In this document: in pieces, positions 8,268 through 16,489 of the stretch | How the letters are laid out: every line of letters begins with the position of its first letter | Numbering within the stretch: the first letter of the stretch is position 1 | Assembly: GCA_014904985.1 (NCBI GenBank) | Contig: MU129210.1 | Span: 12,161 to 52,494 of the forward strand | Origin: Hydnum rufescens UP504 | Lineage: Eukaryota > Basidiomycota > Agaricomycetes > Cantharellales > Hydnaceae | Length of the DNA: 40,334 nt | Direction of reading: 5' to 3' | The notes under the pieces: model-generated | Databases searched by the model: none | Seen by the model: the letters and a program-made list of their open reading frames with translations, nothing else | Told to the model about the DNA's origin: nothing | Made by a program: the position numbers and the translations under genes

Positions 8268-9277
8268 TTACTTGTCAGGGTCTAGCCCATCATCACTCAG
8301 CAATTTATCCTCATCATTCTCAATCACACCTGATGAGAGCAATTTGTTCTTGCGCTTTTCTTCCAGCTCATGCAAGACCTGGTCCTGAGGACTTGATAAG
8401 ACATTGTTCCAGAGTGACTGGAAGTGTTTTTGACAGGATTGCTGTAGAGATGCCTGATGGAGAGCATACGCCTTGTTCCCCTCCAGTTGAGGTAGGGACA
8501 GGCCGGTTTGCGAGTGACTCAGGTCTATCCACCATGCCTCACAATGTTCACAGAATGCTAGTACTTGACACATCTCCTCACGAAGAAGGAGGACATCCTC
8601 CTGCCAGCGTTCTTTCCTTGCATGCAATTTCATCCATTCAACCCACAGAGCTAAGAGGAATAATTAGTTGGGCAATGGATTAATCGGGTCACACCAAATA
8701 CACCACCTTCATGGGTCTCATTATCGCCATTCCCCACAGCAGACATCCAGATCCACGATAGCGCCCATGATCCCTCGCCAAGGTTCTGGGTATGGCTGTC
8801 TTGCTTGTCCTCGGAAATTTCAGGGTCAGATAGTGTATGAACATCCCAATCCCTGAGTTCCTTCAGTTGAGGGTTGATACTGTCCAATCCCACAAGTGAT
8901 ATCAGAGTTTGACGAGACACTGTATACTTTGCGGCAATGCTCGCAGTCTTGCATTTAGCAGACTCAATGAGGGCCATCGCATGAGTATGCATGTGTTGGC
9001 CTCGAACCGTCTGCTTGTAATTTGTGAGGTGGGCCCAAATACACAACGAACTGCGCAAGCTTGACAAAGCATCAAAGGCTTGGCCAACATGCAACTTGAC
9101 CTCAATATCCATGATCGTATTTTGCACGCGATATTCCACAGGGATCTGAGATGGAAGGAAGAGCTTAATGGTTTTGGGGTGGGAAGGCTTCTCGCATTCA
9201 TCCTTGGAGGTAAGAAAACAGCATGCCTCGGGCACAGGCTGGTCAGACACTTCCATTGATCTCAAAAGGCATGTCAT
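8268..9277 (-). pseudogene. KDZ transposase C-terminal part
   Basis: C-terminal region of a KDZ transposase on the minus strand. It resembles the copy at 23133-22019: YRVQNTIMDIEVKLHVGQAF-type helix with 'LHVGQAFDALSSLRSSL' (matching 'LHFAQVTDSLAELHHVL' there), 'VRGQ...HAMALIESAKCKTASI', 'ALSWIWMSAVG' (matching 'TLSWIWMVPGV'), an intron near 8655, then 'ARKERWQEDVLLLREEM' and an acidic end (NDEDKLLSDDG) with its stop at 8268. This region follows the catalytic core; the core itself and the N-terminus are absent to the right, where AT-rich sequence begins. Two long open blocks remain, so decay is moderate, but without the core it cannot act as a transposase. Confidence 0.8.
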
Positions 9278-9289
9278 TTTGATGTTTGT

Positions 9290-9650
9290 ATAGGACCTAA
9301 TAGGCCTGTGTTCTCTTTGATATCAAATATTGATCAAAATGGGCCTTTATATCGAACAAGTGCAGTTTGACATAGTTTTGACATCAATTTGAGATCAAAG
9401 TAGGGACTTGGAACTCTTACTCGTAGAACTCTGGAATACCACTGGCTGACCAGTCAATTACCTAATATCCTAAATAGGAAATGATGTAATCCACCCAAAA
9501 CAGCAGTGACATAATTGTGCACAACAATAATATTACATAATATTAAATTACATAATTAGTTGATGATATAATTAAATATATTACATAATACCTATTACCT
9601 AATATACATATTACCTAATTGATTACATAATCCAGGTTGCATTACTACAC
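9290..9650. repeat. AT-rich region with TTACATAAT / TTACCTAAT repeats
   Basis: No gene seen. The stretch 9475-9640 has many copies of ATTACATAAT and ATTACCTAAT. Similar words recur at about 10085-10140, on the other side of the one-unit array fragment, so the two may be one repeat split by its insertion. Confidence 0.45.
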
Positions 9651-9654
9651 CAGT

Positions 9655-10030
9655 GCTGACAAGAGGGAGCACCCTGCCCCAGACCAACTCAAGGGGTGGG
9701 GGAGGGGGTAGAGGGGCCACCAGAGGGGACAGGGGCCCCTGGGTGTACACTTAGGGGATCCTATAATGGGGGGACAATGGGTTAGTTCAAAAAATCAATA
9801 GTAGTGCAAAAAGGGCAGCCAGAGGCTGCCCTTTTTGTACTAGAGTAGCTAAAGTTACAATAACATACCTTAACACCACACCCCAGTCTATACTGAGGTG
9901 TGGTGGCTTGTCCTGGGCTCTTGGTGGATGGTGGTGTTGTGTCATGCAACAGAAAAAAATTGCCGGCAATTGCCAGTAAATTGAACCCAGGACTCAACAC
10001 CAGCAGTTGCCCAGTTTCAAAGGCAAGCAC
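9655..10030 (-). mobile_element. One-unit fragment of the stem-loop array element
   Basis: On the minus strand: a first exon starting near the CCGGCAATTGCC core (about 9961-9976), an exon-end stem CACCACACCCCAG ... CTGAGGTGTGGTG (9874-9905), an intron at 9868-9761, and a short second exon of C-rich sequence. Only half of the symmetrical structure and one intron remain. It is either a deletion derivative or a minimal version of the element. Confidence 0.65.
9761..9868 (-). other. Array intron of the one-unit fragment
   Basis: Intron of 108 nt, donor AAG|GTATGT, branch GAACTAAC, acceptor TTATAG. The stem AGTGCAAAAAGGGCAGCC / GGCTGCCCTTTTTGTACT (about 9803-9841) changes GAGC/GCTC of the other copies to GGGC/GCCC with pairing kept. 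Confidence 0.75.
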
Positions 10031-10039
10031 CTGCTGCTA

Positions 10040-11150
10040 TGAAAAAGCCTAAATGCAGTAACCAGATAGACCAATATAAAAGGGTACATTAGATAATATT
10101 CCATAATAACTTTGGATAATATCCCATTACATAATACAGTGATTCCCATTAAAAAAAGCCTAAATGCAGAAATTGGATGAAGTACATCCAAATAAGTGCT
10201 AAGCAGATCATTCTGAAATTTGGTGCATGGTTAGAGACTACTTCTATGCAAATCATACTAAAATTTCAGCCAGATCCATTCATTAATTACAGAGCTATAA
10301 GGACAATAAGTTTAAATATTGAAATAAATTTACTCCCCTCACAGAGAAGTATGGACTTGAAATTTGACATGGGGTATGACCACATAGTTAACTAAACATG
10401 TGCAATAATCAGCTTGTTCTGTTTGCTTCTAGGTATTCAACTCCCTTTTCAGGCAAAAAAAGAACAAAAGCTACCATGAATGTTAAGCAGTTTAAATAGA
10501 CCTGAACTGGGTGGAATAGGCTTATAATATTATAATCCTGACTATATCTGAAAATGGAATCAATTGGATGTGTGGAAGTGGCTGAAATTGAGGAGGAGGG
10601 GGAGAAAGATCAAAGTCATTACATAAGATGTGAGCAGGGGCTGATATGCATCAAGTAATACATAGATGCATGAAAATAGAACTGATCATAGGAGTGCTCC
10701 AGGCTCCTGCATACTTCCCTCGAGCTTACATACATCATGTGAAAATGGGGGTGCACATGACAGATATCAGCGGGGCTGAGGCTCAAATGGTGAGCAGGTG
10801 TGGCCTACAAAAAATCAGAGTGATTGGAGCTTTGGAAGTGTCCCAACTGGAGGGTGTATTTCAGTGAAACTTGAAAATATTATGGAGACTCTGGCACTGG
10901 AGCCATGAATTTGAAAGTTTGAGGGATGCTATAGATGTGTTTGGATGACCCAAGTGTGCATTTTCAAGGCAATTGGATGGATGGAAGGCTCTGGGGAGGA
11001 AATTGTTGTTTAGGGGGGCCTGTGGAGCACTCCCTAAATGGAGTCCAGTTGGCAGCCCTGGCCATAAGATTATATGCTAAAAACCCACGAAGCTCCTGTG
11101 ATAATTCATGCTATCCCAGGGATAGCATATGATTACTAATATTCAAATAC
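10040..11150. other. Unassigned region
   Basis: No convincing gene. Around 10200-10330 are phrases such as CTGAAATTTGGTGCATGG and AAAATTTCAGCCAGATCCATT, which resemble in style the subterminal sequence of the Tc1 elements further right (CAAATTTCATAGCAATCCAT). A decayed transposon is therefore possible. The short open frames here match nothing I recognise. Confidence 0.3.
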
Positions 11151-11200
11151 TATTATTATTATTATTATTATTATTGATTTATTTATTATACACATACATC

Positions 11201-11345
11201 TGGTGAGCAATGGCTCACCAGTACCACAGAAAGAGCAGCCAGAGCTGCTCCTGTATCTAATACAATAAAAAAGACCTTACACTAACACACCACCATTTGT
11301 TGGGTCATTGCTCACCAGGGTTTCATTTACAGTATAGATATATCA
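11201..11345. repeat. Degenerate outer unit of copy 2
   Basis: A 20-bp hairpin TGGTGAGCAATGGCTCACCA (11201-11220) sits next to a remnant intron stem GAGCAGCCAGAGCTGCTC (11233-11250). TGCTCACCAG recurs near 11311. It represents the worn outermost unit of the minus-strand array. Confidence 0.5.
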
Positions 11346-12288
11346 ATTATGGTATGGTACCATGCTTAATTAGCATATAAACAAGTGTCTTACCCTATGG
11401 TAAGTTACCACCTCTGATATGTATCAACATATTAATATTCATTAAATACTATTATTATTATTATACACAAGTTGTATTATATCCATCCATCGCCAGACAT
11501 CCCCAGGGATCCAGGGGGGCCCACTGTTCTGCCACCGTGTTGTGTATTTTGTTCAGCCAGATTGTGGGTTTTGCTCAGCTGGCTCACGGGCTTCATTTGG
11601 CTGAGTCACAGGTTTCATTCAGCGGGTCTTTGCTTGGTGGTTCATGCAGGTTGCAGGTCGGGCTGGGGGTGGTTCATGTTCAAATAACATTAGTAGACAA
11701 AGAAAAAAAGAAAAAGGTCGTGCAAAGGAACAGCGCCGGCTGTTCCTTTTGGGCGATGGTACACATAGATAAAAAGAACTTACTTTAAAGAATCACCACA
11801 CACCCGCTGAGGCAGGTGTGTGGTGTATGGATTTCCTGGGTTTTCATTTTGCATGTCTTCATTTGCGTGGGTTGATGCATATGGGAAGGGGAGGAGGGTC
11901 GTCTGGCGTATCCTGGTTCTCATTGGGCGGATTTTCATGATATACAATAACAAGAAAAGATTAGTTAAAAATTAAAACCAGCACAAAAGAGCAGCTTCGC
12001 TGCTCTTTTTGTGTGGCTGTATATACTGGGGGGGGGACTCACCTTATATAGAACACACACCTGCCAGGGCGGGTGTGTGGTTCGCAGCTGTTCACTGCAT
12101 GCATTGTCATCTTGTGTTGGTTGCATTTTTGCAGTTTTTTTGTCATGTTGTATGGGAAGGGAGGGAGGGTTGTTTAGTGTATCACTGGTGGGGTTTTGCT
12201 CACTGGTCTTTGTTTGGCGAGGTCGGGGGTGCAGGGTTTGGCTTGGCGGATTGGGGAATGGGGGTTCGTGTGGGTGCGAGTCTAAAAG

Positions 12289-12384
12289 CTAAAAAAAAAT
12301 AACGGGTTAGTCAAATATTAAAGATTGCAGGAAGAGCAGCTTACACTGCTCTTCTTGCACCACAAAACAAAAAATAAAACTTAT
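12289..12384 (-). other. Array intron L3 (copy 2, AT donor)
   Basis: Donor AAG|ATAAGT, branch TGACTAAC, acceptor in a T-run (TTTTAG at 12289, or a second TTTTAG at 12282). The stem TGCAGGAAGAGCAG / CTGCTCTTCTTGCA lies at 12326-12359. Confidence 0.55.
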
Positions 12385-12669
12385 CTTGTGGAACCACACA
12401 CCTGCTGCGGCAGGTGTGTGGTTCCTGGAGCCACTCGTTGGCTCTGCATCGTTTCATGCCTTCGTCTGGTTGGTGATCCTTCGCCTACACGGTTTTTATT
12501 GGGCATATGGCCTTTGGTGTGCGGGTTACCATCTGGTGCATGTTCATGTTGTGGGCTGTGGTTTCAGGGGGCTTGGGGTTCATTTGGCGGGTCCTTGTTT
12601 GGCGGGCATCCATTCCATTCGTTCTTGTTGGCAGTTCTTCATTTTGTCGATTATAGGGTAGGGGATAAC

Positions 12670-12769
12670 CTAGAAAAATATTTATGTTAGTTAGAAATTA
12701 AAACCAGCACAAAAAGAGCAGCATTTGCTGCTCTTTTTGCATGGCTGGATATGTTGGGGGGGGAGCCAT
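12670..12769 (-). other. Array intron L2 (copy 2, AT donor)
   Basis: 100 nt. Donor position AAG|ATGGCT, branch AACTAAC, acceptor TTCTAG, stem 12703-12746. Confidence 0.55.
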
Positions 12770-12979
12770 CTTATGTAGAGAACCACATGCCCGCCGTAGT
12801 GGGTGTGGGGTTCATGCAGCCACTCACTGGGTGCATTATTGTCTGTCATGGTCACATTGGTTGTGTTTGTCATGTTGTCACGGTCCCCTTTCTCGCATTC
12901 TGAATCCTGTTTGGGCCCTGGCAGTCGGGCCCTCATTGTTTGGCTGATTCTCAACTGGTCCCTAGGACCAGGTCACGAT

Positions 12980-13086
12980 CTATATAAAAAGTGCTGTGTC
13001 AGTAAACAAGTTCAACACAGCACAAAAAGAGCAGCTTTCACTGCTCTTTTTGTGCTGTTGTATCTACTACAATAAAGAAAACTCAC
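12980..13086 (-). other. Array intron L1 (copy 2)
   Basis: 107 nt, donor AAG|GTGAGT, branch TACTGAC, acceptor TATAG. The perfect-arm stem ACAGCACAAAAAGAGCAG / CTGCTCTTTTTGTGCTGT lies at 13017-13058. Confidence 0.8.
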
Positions 13087-13169
13087 CTTGTGACCACACA
13101 CCCGCATCGGTGGGGGTGTGGTCATCTTTCCCTGTTTGGGTGGTTTCCTTATTAGGTGGTGGTGGTTAC

Positions 13170-13400
13170 GAGAAAGAAATGCGACTCAATGCCGGCAATT
13201 GCTGGGATGAGGATTGCAGCCAAGCACTGACTCGGAATATTAAAAATGTGGAATATATTATTATTAAGTTTATGGTGTACCACTCGTATATAGTTGACCC
13301 AATGCATTGTGGTGTATTACTACTGATGAGTGGTTTGGCGCTTTCAGAACCCGGCACATGTCGACATTGAGTTTCAGCTTCACCCGGCACCATCTTGTGA
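13170..13400. repeat. Decayed central inverted repeat of copy 2
   Basis: Left arm CTCAATGCCGGCAATTGC (about 13185-13202) and right arm CCGGCACATGTCGACATTGAG (about 13351-13371) are the worn equivalents of the CCGGCAATTGCCGGCGTTGAG edges of the copy 1 palindrome. Both also keep the GCTTGG(C)G(C) block. The middle is AT-rich and no longer palindromic. Arrays diverge from it on both sides. Confidence 0.65.
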
Positions 13401-13468
13401 TACCCCACCAATGACGCCAAGGCCAAAGTGAACACCACCACACCCCAGAATGGTGGGGTGCGGATAAG

Positions 13469-13567
13469 GCATGTAATTTTTACCCCTTTCCCCACAAGGA
13501 GTGGCTTTAAGCCACTCCTTGTGCACTGCTTAATTTTTACTAACACTTTGAATCCTTTTCATTGTAG
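13469..13567 (+). other. Array intron R1 (copy 2, GC donor)
   Basis: 99 nt, donor AAG|GCATGT, branch TACTAAC, acceptor TTGTAG. The 13-bp perfect stem CACAAGGAGTGGC / GCCACTCCTTGTG lies at 13493-13523. Confidence 0.75.
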
Positions 13568-13740
13568 GCAGTATCACAATTGTCTAGGCACCCCACCCCA
13601 AATGGTGATGACGTTGTCATTGTCATTGTCAAGGATTCTGGGCTCCACAGCCACATGACTGATCCAACTGACAACCGAAGTTGTGAGTACGATGAACGGT
13701 ACACCACAGCCCAGCAAAGCTGGGCTGTAGAGATATCATA

Positions 13741-13907
13741 GTGAGTGCATGGCGGCTGGTATATTGGGAGTGTACTCACAAAGATTCCTCTGCATAGAAA
13801 CTACATGAACATAAGACTATGAGCGAGCACTGGAAGACCCATCAGTATGCTTTCTAAGTGATGAAAGATCTATGCTGATTATACCATGTAATGTAGTTTG
13901 ATTTTCT
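13741..13907 (+). other. Donor without its stem, and left border of the captured gene piece
   Basis: After the exon stem at 13704-13729 comes ATA|GTGAGT (13741), which looks like an array donor, but no intron stem follows. Instead the sequence leads into the RPT4-like piece. A possible short intron (GTATGC at about 13841 to a TAG near 13897) lies upstream of the recognisable coding part. The border of the captured DNA is probably between about 13760 and 13840. Confidence 0.4.
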
Positions 13908-14165
13908 TCGAGGGATCTCAAGAAAGAATATGAAAAGACAGAAGATGGCCTCAAGGCCATGCAATCCGTTGGCCAAATCATTGCCGAAATTCTCAAACAG
14001 CTTGATGACAATCGATGTGTGTTGGTTCATGATATAGTGTCTGCATATTGTACTAATATAATGCAACTTGCTTCATAGTTATTGTGAAGGCATCTTCGGG
14101 TCCTCGATACGTTGTTTCTTTCTGTCCCACTCTGCCATTAGAAAAGCCGAAAGCTGGGACACAAG
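13908..14165 (+). pseudogene. RPT4: Captured fragment of proteasome 26S regulatory ATPase Rpt4
   Basis: Host-gene fragment inside the right array of copy 2. The first exon (13908-14016) reads [19 protein letters not shown] then [17 protein letters not shown] 62-nt intron (14017-14078; donor GTGTGT, branch TACTAAT, acceptor CATAG) is followed by (F)IVKASSGPRYVV and a tail ending KPKAGTQ. This is the coiled-coil end and start of the OB domain of Rpt4 (PSMC6 in animals), which folds and opens substrates in the proteasome base. The whole AAA+ domain (Walker A/B) is missing. The piece runs straight into an array-type donor ACAAG|GCAAGT at 14166. The host intron is retained, so capture was at DNA level or from unspliced RNA. 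The intact gene should be elsewhere in the genome. Confidence 0.9.
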
Positions 14166-14268
14166 GCAAGTTCTCGCTTCTTGGGTTCCATCTTATGTGG
14201 AAGGGGCAGCTTTAAGCTGCCCCTTTTTGTGCGTATTTAATTTTTTACTGATAAGGTTTCATTGTTAG
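14166..14268 (+). other. Array intron R2 (copy 2, GC donor, downstream of RPT4 piece)
   Basis: 103 nt, donor AAG|GCAAGT, stem AAGGGGCAGC / GCTGCCCCTT (14201-14227), branch TTACTGAT, acceptor TGTTAG. Confidence 0.75.
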
Positions 14269-14442
14269 GTGTGACTGCGACTACCCATGCACCCCCCCCA
14301 ACTCGAATGATGATGACGATGATGCTACATCATTGTCGTTGTCAAGAATCCCTGGTTCCACGGGACCAATGGACCCAAAGACGGAAGTCGTGAATGTGAT
14401 AAACCATCCACCACACCCCCCATCACTGGGGTGTGGGATGTG

Positions 14443-14538
14443 GTAAGTATTACGATTCTGGGGCAAAATGGGTGGTTTTAAGCCACCCATTTTCCCCCAC
14501 TTTAAGCCTACTAATAATAAGAACCCCCTCCATTATAG
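14443..14538 (+). other. Array intron R3 (copy 2)
   Basis: 96 nt, donor TG|GTAAGT, stem AAAATGGGTGG / CCACCCATTTT (14465-14493), branch CTACTAAT, acceptor TTATAG. Confidence 0.8.
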
Positions 14539-14752
14539 GATCGTCAGTACCGACACACCCGACCCCAGCCACAGCCCCTGCCCTCAAATGATCTCACCCC
14601 CAACCTCGAACATATGCAACCCCTCAGCCTTGAACGCATGCAGCCCCCCCCCCTCCTCAACCTCGAACAGCCATGTATGAGCGAGGGATCCGGACCCGCA
14701 GGAGCCCATGGCAGTACACCACACCCCAGAAATGCTGGGGTGTAGTATTAAG

Positions 14753-14846
14753 GTAAATTCATGGTTCCTTATGCACGAAAGGAGTGGCTTAGAGCTGCTC
14801 CTTCGTGCTGCTTTACTTTTTTACTAATGCTCTATTTTCATTATAG
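14753..14846 (+). other. Array intron R4 (copy 2)
   Basis: 94 nt, donor AAG|GTAAAT, stem 14773-14808 (GCACGAAAGGAGTGGC / GCTGCTCCTTCGTGC, with two G-U type pairs), branch TTACTAAT, acceptor TTATAG. Confidence 0.8.
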
Positions 14847-15116
14847 ACTATCCCCATCACCCTTACTAGCCCTGCCCCCTGAATGACGACATGGCAACGA
14901 CGATGACAAGATCGTCATTGTCGTAACGATTACGGATTTTATGCCACTCCCCAACCCGCCCCAAATGAAATAAACCCACCCTCAGCCCCAAATGAATGGA
15001 CCCCCTCTACAGCCTACGGGTCTTGTGACCGCATATAAGGGGGGAATCCAAAGCACAAACCCACAGGAGCACCCCCAGTACACCACGCCCCAGCATAGCT
15101 GGGATGTGGTGTTAAG

Positions 15117-15180
15117 GTAAAGTATGTTTGCTATGCGTGAGGGGCAGCTTTAAGCTGCCTCTTCCATGTCTTTAATATAG
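15117..15180 (+). other. Array intron R5 (copy 2, shortened)
   Basis: 64 nt, donor AAG|GTAAAG, stem GAGGGGCAGC / GCTGCCTCTTC (about 15137-15163), acceptor AATATAG directly after. The usual branch segment is deleted, so splicing is doubtful. Confidence 0.55.
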
Positions 15181-15318
15181 GCCATTGTGATAGCCACCCA
15201 TCCGCCTTACCCCTCAAACAATGACGATATCGCCGTTGTCACCCACAACCCCAGGTCTTATGACAGACCGCCCTAAGGAGTACACCACACCCTAGCATTG
15301 CTAGGGTGTGGTGATGAG

Positions 15319-15418
15319 GCGAGTATAGCCACAAATCTTGAGCAAAATGGGCAGCTCTAAGCTGCCCATTTGCCCTTCTTTGATTTTTTACTGACAACAA
15401 GTTTTATCTTCATTATAG
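15319..15418 (+). other. Array intron R6 (copy 2, GC donor)
   Basis: 100 nt, donor GAG|GCGAGT, stem AAAATGGGCAGC / GCTGCCCATTT (15344-15371), branch TTACTGAC, acceptor TTATAG. Confidence 0.75.
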
Positions 15419-15659
15419 AGTCAATTGCTAGTCCTATGCGCCCCCCCTCGAGCGATTGCAACCCCCCCCACCTCGAACCAGTGTACCCCCCAGCCTCGAA
15501 TTTACGCAGCCCCCTCCCTCCCTTTGCCTCGAATGCGCATGCCCCTTCTGTGGGTCTTATGACTGCGCACGAGCGAGGAATCCGACAGATGAATCCATGG
15601 GGACAGCAGGCAGTACACCACATCCCAGCAATACTACCCACCAAACAAAACCGCCCAAG

Positions 15660-15754
15660 GTAAGCAGTGTACGCAACCGTGCAAAAAGAGCAGCATTTGC
15701 TGCTCTTTTTGCGCTGGTTATAAATTTTAGCTAACATCTTATTAATTTTTCTAG
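15660..15754 (+). other. Array intron R7 (copy 2)
   Basis: 95 nt, donor AAG|GTAAGC, stem GCAAAAAGAGCAGC / GCTGCTCTTTTTGC (15681-15712), branch TAGCTAAC, acceptor TTCTAG. This unit keeps the copy 1 type of stem although its neighbours have the GGGGCAGC type. Confidence 0.8.
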
Positions 15755-15867
15755 GACATCACCTGAACCAGAACCCAGTGAATGAAACACATGCCCATAG
15801 ATACATGTGTATATAATAAATTAATAATTATCCATGAGAATAAACAATAATAACTAAATAATCATAG

Positions 15868-15943
15868 TTGCCGATAAGCCTGTATGGCCCATTGACCTGC
15901 TTGGGGGCATTCCTGGGCTTGCTGGGGCCTATCCTGATACCCC
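15868..15943 (+). repeat. Right terminus of copy 2
   Basis: The block GCCGATAAGCCTGTATGGCC ... GGGGCCTATCCTGATACCCC matches 293-370 in copy 0. Similarity stops sharply after CTGATACCCC in both, marking the end of the element. The inverted equivalent lies at about 1642-1886. Confidence 0.7.
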
Positions 15944-16045
15944 AAGCTAAATATGAGTTTGATATCAAAATGCCTATGGGCAGACTTACAGATTGACCTA
16001 AGGTCACCCTGTTGAAATTATTTGAGATCAAAGGATTTTGATGCC

Positions 16046-16394
16046 TCATAGGCAATTAATTTGATGTGGTTCGACATGCCTTTTGAGATCAGTCCAAGTG
16101 GCTGACCGAGGTGATTTTGCAAGGTCAAATTCTCCCAATTCACTGATGAAAGAGTTTAAGTCCTTGACCTTCTTAAGTTTAGAGGTGATAATGTCATGAA
16201 GGGTGTTGAGAGCTTTGAGGGGGCTCGCCCACAATGGAATGATGCTGAATGATCATCAATGATATCCAGAATGACCTCAAAAGTGGTTAACACATTTATA
16301 GTTTTAATATGCATGTGAAGGACTCACAGATAGGGGGACTCCATTGCTCCCGCTGTTGTGGGCACCATTGACATCTTGTTTCATCATGGGAGGG
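16046..16394 (-). pseudogene. Unrecognised minus-strand coding remnant
   Basis: On the minus strand an ATG near 16394 opens MMKQDVNGAHNSGSNGV and reaches a GTGAGT donor (about 16333). Further left is the open block LKALNTLHDIITSKLKKV ... FISELGEFDLAKS ... TDLKRHVEP (16234-16046). It is head-to-head with the plus-strand gene starting at 16490. I do not recognise the family and cannot show the exons belong together. About 35 bp around GACATGCCTTTTGAGATCA is shared, in inverted orientation, with 9241-9276. Confidence 0.3.
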
Positions 16395-16489
16395 GTATTG
16401 TACCTGTTGTGCCAATAATCCAGTGTGCGCACAAGCAAGTTGTCTTCTTCTCCTCATCCCAACTCCTCCCACATTTGTGATCTATCAAA

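Larger units (their letters stand above)
11213..13123 (-). repeat. Left exon-intron stem-loop array, copy 2
   Basis: Minus-strand units. Exon-end stems lie at 13092-13123, 12780-12813, 12391-12424, 12051-12083 and 11794-11825. Intron stems lie at 13017-13058, 12703-12746, 12326-12359, 11982-12013 and 11722-11750. Exon bodies are 200-300 nt without a shared open frame. In several stems both arms have changed together, for example CCTGC/GCAGG for CCCGC/GCGGG (12391-12424), CAC/GTG for CGC/GCG (13017-13058) and GAACA/TGTTC for GAGCA/TGCTC (11722-11750). The two outermost introns lack a clear acceptor AG. Confidence 0.7.
13433..15754 (+). repeat. Right exon-intron stem-loop array, copy 2
   Basis: Plus-strand array. 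Exon-end stems lie at about 13433-13462, 13704-13729, 14410-14437, 14716-14746, 15081-15111 and 15283-15313; the last one, near 15612-15650, is decayed. Intron stems lie at 13493-13523, 14201-14227, 14465-14493, 14773-14808, 15137-15163, 15344-15371 and 15681-15712. Four exons also have a second hairpin built of GATGAC/GTCATTGTC words (about 13600-13632, 14307-14343, 14890-14925, 15220-15241). Exon bodies are C-rich with repeated CCTCGAA. Frames are not open across units. Confidence 0.75.
11150..15943. mobile_element. Symmetric stem-loop exon/intron array element (copy 2, older)
   Basis: Same layout as copy 1: an ATT-microsatellite left border (11150-11185), a minus-strand array (11213-13123), a decayed inverted centre (13170-13400), a plus-strand array (13433-15754), an AT-rich tract, and the terminus CCGATAAGCC ... 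CTGATACCCC at 15868-15943. It is more diverged: donors include GC and AT, and the stems have new sequences. In the right arm the intron stems are mostly GGGGCAGC/GCTGCCCC types. It carries a captured RPT4 fragment in its right arm (13908-14165). I cannot fix its left end precisely. Confidence 0.6.

Noticed and set aside
2239..12769. U12-type AT-AC introns
   Set aside because: The introns with AT donors end in AG and lack ATATCC and the U12 branch sequence; the rest of the donor (AAGT/GAGT) is U2-type.
2281..15712. Rho-independent or Pol III terminators (stem followed by T-run)
   Set aside because: The T-run is part of the stem's right arm and the stems sit inside predicted introns, with transcription units evidently continuing past them.
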